DNA of 64,000 nucleotides from contig OX439037.1 of NCBI GenBank assembly GCA_949317995.1, positions 18,774,324 through 18,838,323 on the forward strand. Direction: 5' to 3'. The stretch comes from Acholoe squamosa (lineage: Eukaryota; Annelida; Polychaeta; Phyllodocida; Polynoidae). Made by a program: the position numbers and the translations under genes. Shown here in pieces: positions 1 to 12,184 of the stretch; the first letter of the stretch is position 1, and every line of letters begins with the position of its first letter. Below the pieces are notes generated by a model, which did not search any database, was not told where the DNA came from, and worked only from the letters and a program-made list of their open reading frames with translations.

Positions 1-3000
1 TCAAAAATACGGAATAAAGGTTTCTTCTTAGCCAAAGTTGAGATAAAAGATTTGCCGTGAGCTGTTGAGAGGATAGTTGGCTCTGCTTGCTCTGCCTTGC
101 CTCTATAGTCTGCTCTCTCACTCAATAGTCGCTTACACTCGCTTTGCATAGATCATGCATGTTGGTAAGACAATCTTGAAGCTCCTTTAGTGTCTAGAGT
201 CCTCTTGGGTCTCTCGCATCCTTGATTCTGTGTCAAACTTGCCTCACAGACCTATTAGATACTACATCCTTTATCCTCTCCTCCATTATTAGAGGTTAGG
301 GCCTCGCTCCAAGATCTACCTCATCCTTCAAGGATCTCCTAAGTAAATGATGAACTTGGCAGTTAAGCTTCATCTGAAATCTGATATCCTGCCATGAAGT
401 CTCTGATGCCTCTTGCTATATATTGCCTACTCCAGACATGAATACAATAAACAGATTGATTCATAACACTTTGATTCATGAAATACCAATACTGCCATGA
501 TTACATCTAGACATGTGTGCTGCCTTTTGCATTGAAAAACAGAAATACTGCAAGACAGGATCATTGTACATTTCTCCAATAATAATTTAAACAGGGGTCC
601 GTGTACATCAACCCTGTCGACAAATGCCACTTTCATAGCCACCCACTTCTGGCACCAAAGCTAGAATAACTACCCTACCCACTGGCCTACCCATAACCAA
701 AACGAGCCCTCCACAGCACGTGCAAACCTGTTTGTTTTGTAATTGGTCATTTCCCTAACCAATCCCCTCATTTGATGTTTTCTTTAATACCTGACTATGA
801 ATATTTCCATTGGTTTAATTCAAAATTACCCTACTGTGTTATCAGATACCTCTTCCTGGCCAGAGATCCTTTTAATACTTGATTAGAGGAACTAGGGACA
901 ACCACAACTCTGTGCATATAGAGCCAGACCATATCTCCAACAGTGTACTTCTATTGTGCCCGATAGTGATCTCTATCGTATCCCTATGCCCTGCATGACT
1001 TGACCTCCTATTAGCAGTCTAGCCCCAAAAACACCAGGCAGTTTTACTACCATCACACCAAACCTGATGATCAAGTGTGGTTGGACAATTTCTTAACTGT
1101 TCCAATCTTTCACAGGTTTGGGCAGATTATTCCTTGTCAGGTGGTAGTAAAGCAAGTTAGTGTGCTTGAGGCTAAGGAATCAGAATTCTCAATGAGCTCT
1201 CTCTCTCTATGAACCTCTGCTCCTCTCCTCCCCACCATGACCTCATCTACCCATCAAGTGTATGCCTCTTGCATGCTGCCGTGATATGGCGGTGGAACCT
1301 GCATGACCCAACCACATTCAGAAGTTCTAAAAGCCACAGTGATTGAATAAGAGACTGCCAATGAATTGGGAAAAATAGTAAAGATAATATGATTCGCCTT
1401 CACTAGTAGTTCTGAGTAAGAGGTGCGCAGGTGACAATGCCTTGACTCCCTCATCGCGCTCTGCATGCCTATACTTCCCATGTCTTAGGGCAATCCTTAG
1501 CTTTCGCTCAAGGGCGCAATCATGCATGCAAGCCACTAGATCATAGCCAATGATGTTAAATCAAGATCTGGAACAATGAGACAAGTTTAAGTGATTTGAA
1601 ACAAATCTAAGTAATGTACAAAGTTTACAGGCTAACTTCCATACATATATGATATTCTTATGTACAGTTATCAGCAGTAAACAGAAGTAAATAACAATAA
1701 TAATTTTTATGGAAAAGTATGAATCAACAAAATATGGTTAACACCACCAAGGACTTATACATAGTGTAAGATGTACTAATTTTTGACTCGGGAGTATATG
1801 TATGATATACTTTGCTTCGATAAGTGCCTAATAATGGCTTCAATGATATGCTTACTTTTGTATATTCCTGGTAGTGACTTGTTTTGTATATTATAAAAGG
1901 CAAGTAGCCTTACACAATGCAGATAAATCATAATGCTCTCCCGCGATATTGGTTGCAGTGGTACTTGTAGATAACTTAATTTCACAGTATGTTGCAGAGG
2001 AAACAGCATTTAGGTTTCACAAAACAGCAGTAATATTCATCCTTCTTTCTTAGAGTATCACACAGTATCATGCCTGAAACAAACCAACATATCATTAGAA
2101 ACTTATTTGGAAGATATCAGAATTGTGTGTAATTTGTCATCACAGCAGTACAGACTTCACCCATTTTCTCCACTCACTTTTTTGTATTGATTTTGCTGAA
2201 GCAGTTCATGTATTACTTAGGCCAAGTCTATTCACTCTCATTGCCCTCTATCATTCTTCTGTCTTTGTGCATTTTAACTTAGTTTCCTGTGAACCAGGCT
2301 GACAAAAAGAAATCTGAATAAAGCGCTAACTTGCTTTAGGTTTAAGTGCAAGATGTAGACGCGTTTGGTGTTTGAAGTAGTTTTAGTTGTGTTTATCCTA
2401 GTTTCTGGTTTGAAGCCTTTTTACCATGCAGCTAGGTTGGGATGATTTTTATAAACAGTGACAATCGAAGGCCTAGCTGTTGCTGCAGCCTTTGAGTATG
2501 TGTTTCCAGGTCTGCATAAGTATGTTGAGGTTTGGAAACAGAAGGTGCCTTCTCCTTCAAGACCCTACCCAGGTAAACGCTTCATTCTTTGACTGGTGGT
2601 TCAATATTACGAGTCCAGCTAGATACATACTGTGTTGTGGCGTACTATGCCAAAGAACGCTCTACCTATATATACCTAAAACACTGGCAATACTCAGTGT
2701 CTGCATGCTTGCATATGAATGACTGAGACAGATCATGATCAATATGAAAATAATCAGAGATGGTCCTAATTGGCCTCTGGTGCCCCAATGAGTGGTGACT
2801 GTGAATGTACTAGGGAATGTTGTGGTAGGTCCGCTGTTGTCCTCTCTACTCCGGTACTATGGTGTATGGTAATACTGGAGTCCTGCCGGAGAGAGGACAC
2901 ATACGACATGTGTTGTAGTAGCTAGAGTCACTACAGTGATCATGTATAGTTGGTACAGTCTCCCTCTTATCGAGGTCTTTACAGGTGCTACCCTATCTAC

Positions 3001-3953
3001 AGGACAGTTCCTGTATGCCCTCTGCTATCTACGGTATATATTTTCTGTAATAGAAACTATAACGCTCTTACCATGGATAATGTGCGGTACTCTTTACTGG
3101 AACTTGTCCATGTACGCTCCAATGTGAAGCTCAAGTTTTTGTGTTTTTTTTACCCTAAGAAAAATTGCCCAATTGAACTAGAAAACAATATTTTTGTTTT
3201 GAACTTTAAAGAATATCAAATATTACACAATATGGTCCCTTTATTACCCATCGTTGACAAAAGTCCAAATATTCAAAACAACATATTTGATCTTATGCTT
3301 AAACCTGTAAGATGGATATCATTAGTCAGCAAGAAAAAAATCAAGAGCAATAGGGCGACTTTTCAACCTATGCTATCGCTCATGTACATCAGAAATGTTA
3401 CATTGATGCTCGTATGCCACATAAAATGAATTACCGGTATATCTCTCTGTTTTCTTAAGTTGTGAGGTGTTGTTATAATGAGTAATGGGTAAATGTAGAC
3501 TAAGTAAGTTGGCAATAGGTATAACAATGGTGGCAGAGGTGGAAAGCATGGTTTTTTATATATTGATTTTGGGATTTCCTATGTGGACATGGTCCAGTAC
3601 CTGATCATGCTATACTAACCTATTACAAAGGTTTTGCCATTTTATCATAATATTGCCAAAAAGAATGTAATATTTTATAACATTTTGATCAAATTTTTCA
3701 AATATTCTTGTAATCTTTTCTTATCAATTTTCTTATGTAATTGAACATATGCATAGATATATTTAATGTTGTTTTCTATTTTTGGACATGACTCCCTAAA
3801 TTCACATTACGCCAGTATTTTTAAAATGGGTAATGTTTTGCTGTTTATTTTGAACGATCCAGACAATATGCTACCAAGAGAAGTTCAATTCAAACACTCC
3901 TTTCTCAATGTTAGTTAGCCCACTGCTAAATTTAAGGTGTATGTCTATTTCAG
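1..3953. other. Non-coding DNA upstream of the first certain tomosyn exon
   Basis: AT-rich sequence with stop codons in all frames and no open frame that resembles a known protein. It probably holds a long tomosyn intron, because the next exon at 3954 starts in the middle of the protein. A weak exon candidate at 2459-2572 is listed separately. An imperfect hairpin lies at about 2838-2898 (gtcctctct paired with agagaggac). I see nothing else I can name. Confidence 0.5.
2459..2572 (+). CDS. Possible upstream tomosyn exon (weak)
   Basis: A 114-nt open stretch lies between a plausible acceptor (aaacag at 2453-2458) and a donor (gtaaac at 2573). It ends with one nucleotide left over, which is the phase needed to join the certain exon at 3954. 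It would encode a peptide ending in ...YVEVWKQKVPSPSRPYPG. Only a Y-x-W...VP pattern recalls the tomosyn segment before the SEKQA block. The support is splice-site phase and openness, not convincing homology, so it could be chance. Confidence 0.25.
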
Positions 3954-6900
3954 GGCAACAGTCAGTGTCAAGTACCAAGTCTAGAATGTCTCCCACATCC
4001 TCTACAGAACAGCCATGCGACCGCCAGTTTGCCATCATCTGCTCAGAGAAGCAAGCAAGAGTAAGTGTATCATTTGTCACATTTAATTTAAGAATAGACC
4101 AGAGATCAAAATGATTGAGTTGAAATCATACAATCTTCCCCTCTAAGTAATTTAGCTATAGGGAATGTAACAATTTAAGTTTGTTTGTGTTGGAAACCAT
4201 GTCATTTATTACTTGCATATGCCCACAGAGACTTGCATATCTGTGACATGATATGCAAAGAGCATCCAGAGGGCATAAAGGTCCCTCCTAGTAAACATCA
4301 TTTATGTTATAAAGGAATGCAAAAAGAGAAATTACCCTACATAATAGAACCTAAAATGCATGTATATGTCCTCCAGGTAATGTCACTGCCTTCCCAGACC
4401 TGTGCCTACAAGGTGAAGATTACAGAGACCTCTTTAGTAGCCAACGCTAAGATTGTATCCCTCAAAGGTGAGTGATAATTATCAGGTACCCATGTTAAAA
4501 AGCCCCATGATTTCATAACAGTATACTATTGAAAGCATTGGGTAAAAGCATTCAAGAAAAGAAATGCTCTCTTAATTATCTGAATGAGGACTTTCTTGTG
4601 TTATGTTCATTGAATGAAATATGACAAGTCCCTTTGAATATTTGACAAGTCAATTTTGTATATTTGCAAAAAGCCAGAAGTGTGCCAGGACATCTTATCA
4701 AAGTTATTATTTTAATCGTGGAACATGAATGTTCTGTGATAAATGTGATAGTGCTAATGTGACAATATCAGAAATTACTCTCTTGTAGGACCCTACAAGG
4801 ACTGATATTTAGACCCCTTATCATTTGTATTGGTCATCATTTATTTACCCATTACACATTTCCATTCTCCTTTACAGACAGTGTTTGTCTAGCATGCTAC
4901 CTTGCTAATGGCCATGTGATGACCTTGAGTCTACCCAGCCTGAGGCCCATGTTGGATGTTGACTACCTGCCCCAAGCTGATGTCAGGTATGCACCTTAAC
5001 TTATTGTAAAACCTGCAAATAAACTGGTTTTAGTAGAGTGTGACCCATATGTTGTAAAAAGAAACTATTCCTTTTGAAAGGATGAAGAAAAAAAGTAAAC
5101 TGCTTTTTCATAAATCATTGCCAGCTATGCTAATGATCTGCTTACTGAATTTACCAAGAAATCATGTGTACTAATATGATGTACTTTGCTCTGTTTCAGA
5201 ATTGCCAAAACTTTTAGTTTCAGTAACAATGGGCACGCATTGTTTTTCTGTTCACCAACCGAAGTTCAGAAGGTTACACTTTCTGCAGAAGCTGGGTAGG
5301 TATTTCCTTTTACTAAGTAATGAAATGATACTAAGTGGAGTATTGTTCTTTGAGAGGCATTGCTACACTCTTACAGTGAAATTTGGTGTATGACCTAATT
5401 CAAGAGAGGAAATTTTCCTGTGGACATGATATTATATTTCTTGTATTTCATTTCAATGACAACATTTCAAAAAGAGTCATGTGCTTCACAGAAGAAATGA
5501 TAGATGCTTGTACTATCTGTATATCACCATTTGATAGAGTTTGTCTATTACCAATACAATAAACTTTTGAATAATAGATGTGACCAGGCAAGCAAAAACA
5601 CCCCTCTGCAGGAAAATTTGTTATCAAAGTTCATCTCAAGATCTTTAAAATGAGACATCATTGGCTTAAATGTTCCTAGTAGTTATGTCAGAACCCCACC
5701 TTGAACATAGCTTGTTATTCATATTTGAAACAGGTTTAAGCTCTAAATACATTATCAACTATAATAATGTCTAAAAACACAGTAAATCAGCCTTTTCATA
5801 AAAAATACATAACAATATGGTGATTTTTATCATAGATTTTGATCTAGAAGGAATTTTCCATTTCTGTTTTCAGTTTTGGGTTTTTGGCGAATATCCCCAA
5901 ACATTGGCATAAACATCTGCAAATTTTGATTATTGGAATGGTTGCCATGGCAACCAGGAATAGGCATATAGGTTGATTTTTCATGAAAAACGTTCATTTT
6001 ACCATTCAAATATGGGCAATTTCTACTGCAAATGGTGCATTTTAAATGAGACCGTTGAATTCTGCATAAAAAATTAGCTTAACACATTTTTATAATGGCT
6101 TGCTGATTGCAGAGTAATTTTGCCACTCAATGTCCCCTGGTGGCCAAATGGGGAATTAAAAATCCCCCGTAGAGGGGTGTTTTACCTTGATGGGTCACAG
6201 ATGCTGATGTTTAAAGAGTCTTAAGCAGTTGTCATGTATCTTTATAGTGAATCATTGAATGAAATGCTGGGTGGCCTCTTCCTACCAACGGAAACTCCTG
6301 AAGCACCCAAACAGAACTTCTTCAAGAACCTTTTTACAGGCGGGCCATCATTACTTGACAGGGAAGAATTATGTAAGTTATTGATTAAATGGCCATAGCA
6401 GAAAGTATTGCATGATTTTCATGAAAAATTGGGATGACCTATTGGGTCAGATTTTAAACATAATTTTCAGCCAAACCTTGGAAATAGGATTGTAAAGTAC
6501 TTAAAGAGGTCATAGATATTAACTACATTGGTGAGGGAAAGGTGGTGTTGAATCTAATGAATTTCAATGGTCACTATTGTGAAGGGACAAAATGGAATAA
6601 AAAGCTAATCTATCACTATTTGATTCATAGTAGAAATGTGTAATGCATCAAACAGTTTCACTTCATTACTATTCATTTCAGTCTTAAATGGAACCTAAAT
6701 AGATAATACATTACCATTTTCAGTTGGAGAGAGCAGTGGGAAGGCATCTAAAGGTGTTGCACAATACAAAGCGGGCATGGCGTCTGCACAACAGTCGGCA
6801 GGACAAGCCACATCAGCCATTGCAATAGCACGTCAGGTATGGGTATTATAAAAACTTCAGTTTCATTGATTCAGAAGTAATGAAAAGAAACTAAAGTCAA

Positions 6901-8506
6901 AGTCAAGTGTTTTACACAATAATCTAATAAGCTGGGGGGAGGTCATATTGTACATAAAGAAGTTAAGATCTCCATGTGTAAACTATTTTTGCCTACAATA
7001 GTATCTAGCAACCTCCTTTGACACTTTTAAATCTGCTTCATAATGTGGTGTGATTTGGTTTGTTTACTCTTCTAGGTTATGTTTAGTACTTAGTTGTTGA
7101 TGCCTCCACATCTTTTATAGAGTGACATGATAGTTAATCATTTGTTTCAATCAACGTTTTTGGAAACAACAGCCTTGCACGAATTGATGTTTTTTGCTTG
7201 CAATACAATGAAATTGCTATTGAATTGGCAATTTTGACATTTTCTTCTATGCATTCTATTTACAGTTTTAAACTCAGGATACTATGAATGCAATTTGTTG
7301 TCATTTTAGACTTTCAATCATTCACCATTTATTTATGCTGGTTTTCTTATGATTTAGACATAGGTATGCATTGTCATTAGAAGGATTGGAACAAAGTGTC
7401 AATATATTTGGTATATGCTGAGTGGTTCCTCTTTTGATAACATAGACCCTGTGCTCAGTAAAGGTATTAAATGTATTGCCTTTCCAATATTGACCATTTC
7501 ATTCAGCATTAGCTAATGTGTAGACACTACTTGCAGTCATTATCATATTCGAGCTAAATACCACTTACCCAATAATCACAGAATTGTGCAAAAGAAGAAA
7601 ACAATTTTTTGGTATGCAAAAATTTAACTCTGTAGATTGCCTTTTTAGAAGTATCAATGTTTTGATGTTCACTTGAAACCAACGTACATGTACCGGGTAT
7701 GTCAAATACGGTGTGATTTTTACAACCTTGGTTTTGATTTATAGGAGTGTTCACGATGCTGGCATGTAGAATAATATCTGTCTCATTCCACATAGAGTTT
7801 TCATATTTCATAGTATCTACACCTTCAGTTATTTGTGTGGATCAATCTACATTTTTGAACGATTCAAGATTTCTGCTTGCTGGCTGCTGCACACTGTTAC
7901 AACTTTTTTCCGAAGAATTGCTCACTTTTTTTCATTTTTATCTAGATACCCTTTGGCTAAACAATGTTTGCTTTTCACCGATTGCAGTTTTTTGTGGTCA
8001 GTTGGAATGGGATCCTGACACTGGGGTTTTTCCGTTTGTTTTCAGGCTGCCATAGAGCGTGGAGAACGGCTAGGCCGTTTGGAAGATGCAACAGCAGATA
8101 TGCGAAATGAAGCAGAGTTGTATGCACAGAACATGCATAAAGTGATGCAACAGGAAAGAAATAGAAAGTGGTACCAGTTTTAAGGCTCTTCTGTTACCCC
8201 TCCCCTGCACCAAGGACAAAATACAACTCACACCACCAGCTATTTACAGGACTTGGAACAGTGTGGAGGCCCAAACAATATACATACTTAAGTCAGACTA
8301 TGAAAGGTTAACAAAAATGATTATAACCACAACATGTGTTTACTGATGTATAAATTGATTATTTATAGGCCGCAATTGAACGCGGAGAAAAGCTTCGGGC
8401 GACAGAGGAAGCCACAGAGCGAATGCGGATGGAAGCAGAACAGTTCTCTTCTAGTGCACACCAGCTGATGGCCAGGTACAAAGACAAGAAGTGGTACCAA
8501 CTGTGA
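3954..8506 (+). CDS. STXBP5: Tomosyn / syntaxin-binding protein 5, C-terminal part, spliced (5' end not seen)
   Basis: Tomosyn is a large cytosolic WD40 protein that binds syntaxin and SNAP25 through a C-terminal VAMP-like R-SNARE motif and restrains vesicle priming. Exons read 3954-4060, 4377-4467, 4878-4986, 5200-5295, 6248-6372 and 6724-6836, then either 8046-8183 or 8369-8506. All have AG/GT borders and compatible phases. Diagnostic peptides are QFAIICSEKQAR, MSLPSQTCAYKVKITETS, DSVCLACYLANGHVM, LPSLRPMLDVDYLPQADVR, FSNNGHALFFCSPTEVQ, LNEMLGGLFLPTETPEAP and LDREELFGESSGKASKG, all typical of the end of the second beta-propeller and the tail. About 258 residues are visible, against roughly 1,100-1,150 for the animal family, so most of the gene lies upstream. 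The two terminal exons are described separately. STXBP5 and STXBP5L cannot be separated from this fragment; an invertebrate would be expected to have a single tomosyn. Confidence 0.93.
5579..6199. mobile_element. MITE-like element with ~28-bp TIRs in a tomosyn intron
   Basis: The left end (tgtgaccaggcaagcaaaaa then cacccctct) matches the reverse complement of the right end (agaggggtg then ttttaccttgatgggtcaca) with a few mismatches. The 621-bp body has no usable frame, so it looks like a non-autonomous DNA transposon sitting between the exons at 5200-5295 and 6248-6372. No clear target-site duplication was identified. Confidence 0.65.
8046..8183 (+). CDS. STXBP5: Tomosyn terminal SNARE exon, version 1 (divergent)
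   Basis: This 138-nt exon follows a ttttcag acceptor and encodes 45 residues plus TAA. It begins AAIERGERLGRLEDATADMR and ends NRKWYQF. The Arg at exon residue 5 sits where R-SNAREs place the zero-layer arginine (compare VAMP LERDQKL). The membrane-proximal half has drifted: AELYAQNMHKVMQQERN replaces the usual tomosyn segment that ends in YKDKKW. No GT donor follows before the stop, so the exon must be terminal and chosen by acceptor competition with 8369-8506; its 3'UTR would run through the second version. No AATAAA is visible between the two. Confidence 0.88.
   Translation, partial: AAIERGERLGRLEDATADMRNEAELYAQNMHKVMQQERNRKWYQF
8369..8506 (+). CDS. STXBP5: Tomosyn terminal SNARE exon, version 2 (canonical)
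   Basis: This exon is also exactly 138 nt, phase 0, encoding 45 residues plus TGA. It starts AAIERGEKLRATEEATERMR and ends ARYKDKKWYQL, which is close to the canonical tomosyn C-terminus. It follows an atttatag acceptor, 185 bp after the stop of version 1. By eye 22 of 45 residues are identical between the versions. The zero-layer Arg, the ERGE motif and the KWYQ tail are shared, and the differences concentrate in the C-terminal half of the SNARE helix. The pair looks like an exon duplication kept for alternative splicing. Confidence 0.9.
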   Translation, partial: AAIERGEKLRATEEATERMRMEAEQFSSSAHQLMARYKDKKWYQL

Positions 8507-10813
8507 ACAGGAACCAAAACCACCACCGCTGCTAGGCTCTACTACACCCCGTGATCACATCGCATTCCAGTGTCACGCGTCGTGTCTGTCTACCACCGTG
8601 AATGATGCTATGCCATCTGCAGGCCCGACAGCGTGACTGGCACCAGAGCTGTCTCGCAGACAGTGGACTTGGACCTTAAATCTTGTAGTGTACATAACTG
8701 AATTGAACAAGACTGTCCAGACCATAGACAAATATTTCTTGCAATCATGGGGAGCTGTCAACTGTTCTTCGTGCATGAAGAATGACAGTGGTGATTTCCC
8801 CCTTTACAAATGCCTATTTGTGTATAGAGAGTGCGGTAGCTGCAGAGGCACTTTCAGCAAGAGCAGGACTTGCGTATTGCCAAATGCGGCATCCTCTCAC
8901 CACTCAGCCAATCAGCTTTCACCTCGGCCTGTTCTTGCAATTACATCATGCAATAGAGACAAGATGCAGGCCTAAAAGAATGACAATCCGGTGGGTTTAT
9001 GTCTCATCCTGTGCTGTCTAGCAAGGAGCCCAGGTTAGCGCGGTGGGTGCACACACGGTATATGTGGGGGGATCAGCAGACAAGGCCATAACACATACTA
9101 ACCTGTTACTACCTTGATGAGTAGCTGTTGTTGTTATTACTGCTCTGGTTTCATCGCCATATCCCATCAATTTTACTGGTTCACCCTAAATGTTGAGGTA
9201 GCAGATTGGCTGTTTGTTCATCCTCCCCTTGGATTGCTATTTTTGTACTGGTGGTGATGCCCCCCATGTGGGCAGTTGCTGAACTAGGCCGGCCAGCCCA
9301 CCTGATTGACTGCTCCTCTTGCAACCATCCGACAAAAGGGGTGCATTCTGCTGTTCATGCTCCATAGAGGACCATACAACGGCGGTGTGAACTCTTGTCT
9401 TGTCATTGCAATAATTAGTTGTAGATTCTTGTACAGTCGTTGCCCCTCCACAGTCGTCGACGTACACCAGATATATTAATATATGGAAATGCATATATAT
9501 ATCTATATCAATCTTTGTGTATAGAGTAATTGAAAATGCCTACATCCACTCTGGTGTCTGTGTGTGTATGTGTGTGTGCAAGTGTTGCCTCTGTCATCTG
9601 GCATTGTTGGCCTGTGCGAACAGCTGTCTCTCCCAACAGCTGTATCCAGTTTGGATGTGTTGGCCTTTCATTCTTATCGGTCTCTTGTCATTTGGACGAC
9701 AAGCTTGAGTATCATTAACACCTTTGCTGGTAGGAGTGAATTCTTACCTGTTTAAATGTATGGCATTCAGGTTGTAGAGAATGATTCCCAAATGCATCCA
9801 GCCCTCCTTACCACTCCCCTCCCTTTCTGCTGTACTTTCTCCTTCCGTGTCTCTTTCCTCATATGTGACGCATCAGTAGTAGCCATTTTGTTCATCTGTA
9901 ATCATAGTGAAATCTTTAAGTAATCAAGGAAAGACTAGGGGAAAAGACACTTTTTTGTTATTTTAAATGTTACCGCATTGTGATAAAAGTGCTGTGTTTG
10001 GGTAACGTACAATGGTAAAAGTAGTTTGGAATTCTCAAGGCGTAATGTGCTGTTCACATCCTAATACCACAAAGTATTTTCTCATCAGGTGACAATGTTG
10101 TAACCCAGACTAGAGGGTTTCAAAATGACTTCTCAGCAGAAGACACCATAGTTGAGATTATCTTATTTCCTGTTTCAACACAAGAGAAGTTTCATATGTG
10201 TAGCTGCATCCTTATCAACTTCCAGGTTCTGCACAAGAAATGATGAACTTTGTATCAATTCACTTAATTAGTTGGTCAAAATGTTATCAATTGTCATTGT
10301 TATCATTATTATTACTGCGAATGCTGCTATCATCACTGTTATGAGTTTTTCTGTATATTTTTTAACTTCTTGACACATTTTTGGCCATCCCTGGTGGATG
10401 CTGCTCATATTACCCATAATGCATCACAGGTCAGCTCTCCCAATTCTGTTGTGTTATTAGGTAGTTTTGTTATGGTTGGTACCTGCAGAGTGATTCGCTT
10501 GGCCTGTTTGAGTATACATACATATAGCAGATTCCTTAGCTCGCGTAGATCAGCTCATTCATTCAAACTGGGTAGGTTTGGCCGTGGTATACCTGGTCTT
10601 TGTCTCAGGATTGCAACTCTTAAAGTCTGCCCCAAAGCTTCCCAACACCCGGGCAGGGACAGTTTCAGTTATTGAAGTGGACATGCGCTCGTTGTCATAG
10701 TTAGCAATCTGTCCCTCTTGTTTCTCAGACTTTGTACATGTTCTGGGTGAAAGCAAAGAAGACTATTTTAAGTAGCGGTTATAGTGGATTGAGGCTCCCA
10801 GTCTGTAAATAAA
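8507..10813 (+). other. Likely tomosyn 3'UTR
   Basis: No coding frame of note follows the version-2 stop for more than 2 kb. The first well-placed AATAAA I see is at 10808-10813. The interval contains a TG microsatellite near 9560-9580 and an AT-rich patch at 9475-9515. The true cleavage site could be elsewhere, and the AATAAA lies within the 1.4-kb repeat that starts at 10737. Confidence 0.4.
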
Positions 10814-12184
10814 TATTTCTCACATTATAGTCTTTGGAGAAAAGTGTAATAAGACATTATTGTGTTGGTGGTTTTCTGTGGTTAACATAGAAGCAGCGTG
10901 ATAATGTTTGATGTTGTTTACAATCCATACTCTATGTTGTTGATTTTTCTCAGTTGGGAAATATTCGTGCAACCAGTGGCATTATCTCTTCTCTCTTCAG
11001 GGAGCAGCTGGGGAAAGTTCTAAATCAAATAATCTGGCACCCTCCTCCTATAAGTATACATGAGCATGACTTATATCACATCACTTCACAATCATGATCA
11101 ACATTTGTTTTTTCATTTGTTGCCATATGGAGGCACATCAGCAGCTACTACAGCAGTTTGTACATATGTAAAACTTCTCACACCATTTCTCCCTCACAAT
11201 GAATATTCTGTAATCATTATTGCATATAAAAGTCTTTCACTGTTTTAGTCTAAATTCAAATGGATCTGCTACTTTCCCATAGCCCTGACCATGAAAAGTA
11301 AAAAAAAAAAAGATGACCAAAGGATTAAGAATATTTAATAGTATTACTGTTTTCGGATTAAAATGAAGGGGAGGTATTTGGTTATTTCTTCTATATCTTT
11401 ATGGTATTGTTTATGTTGAAAAAGATATGACCTGTTTGATTTAAAAGATGTACATATCAAAACAAAGGTTCCACAAAAGAGGAAAAGATCAATGTAAAAT
11501 ATGAAAATTATAAAAATATCCATAGTTGATTAAAGTAAATACAGGCTGCCTGCTTATCTATAACATTTTGTTCAGAGTGCAATAAGAGTGTGCGATGCAC
11601 TTTGTGTAGAACAAGTGACAAGTCTATTTTTAATGTTGCTGTCACTTTGAAAGGGTTAATTGTGGTACATTTGCCAGTAAACCGCTGCTAAATTATAATA
11701 TTAAAGCTCCATGAAAGGCAACATATTACTGTATATTACCGGCTTTATCCGAATGAAAGTGGCCAGCAGGCTCTCTTTTCCCATGTACAGGGTGATGACA
11801 CATGTGCCCCCTTTCTGACTGCAGAGATGTGTTAGGTTGTTCTGATGTACATATTGATAGGACATTGTGCACCCAGGCTCGTTGGGAGGGTTGATATGTA
11901 TTTTATAATGGGAGCATCCCTTTCTTGGAGGCCACTGGAGTAAGTACTGAAGAGAACTGGGTACACTTTTAACTTGTATTGTTGCTTGATATCAAATTGT
12001 GCAATATAAGTAAATGAAAATAGGGCTATGTTCTTCCCATTGACCTATTTTCAGGGTCTGACAAGTAGCTCTGCTCAAACTTTATCTTCAAGGGGGCATG
12101 TGTGTTCAGCTAATCAACCGCCTACAGGTTCAATATGTGTTACAGGCTTGGTTTTCATCCTCTGGCAATGCACAGAGACTCCTC
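10737..12184 (+). repeat. 1.4-kb direct duplication, copy 1
   Basis: This stretch matches 18142-19544 in the same orientation over its whole length, with scattered substitutions and small indels. Both copies begin catgttctgggtgaaagcaa and end tgcacagagactcctc. No protein-coding capacity is evident. Copy 1 has a longer segment near 11430-11465 that copy 2 lacks. It may be an unrecognised repeat family or a local segmental duplication. Confidence 0.9.

Noticed and set aside
2950-3429. 159-codon open frame
   Set aside because: No ATG at its start, no recognisable domain and AT-rich composition like surrounding intron; considered chance.
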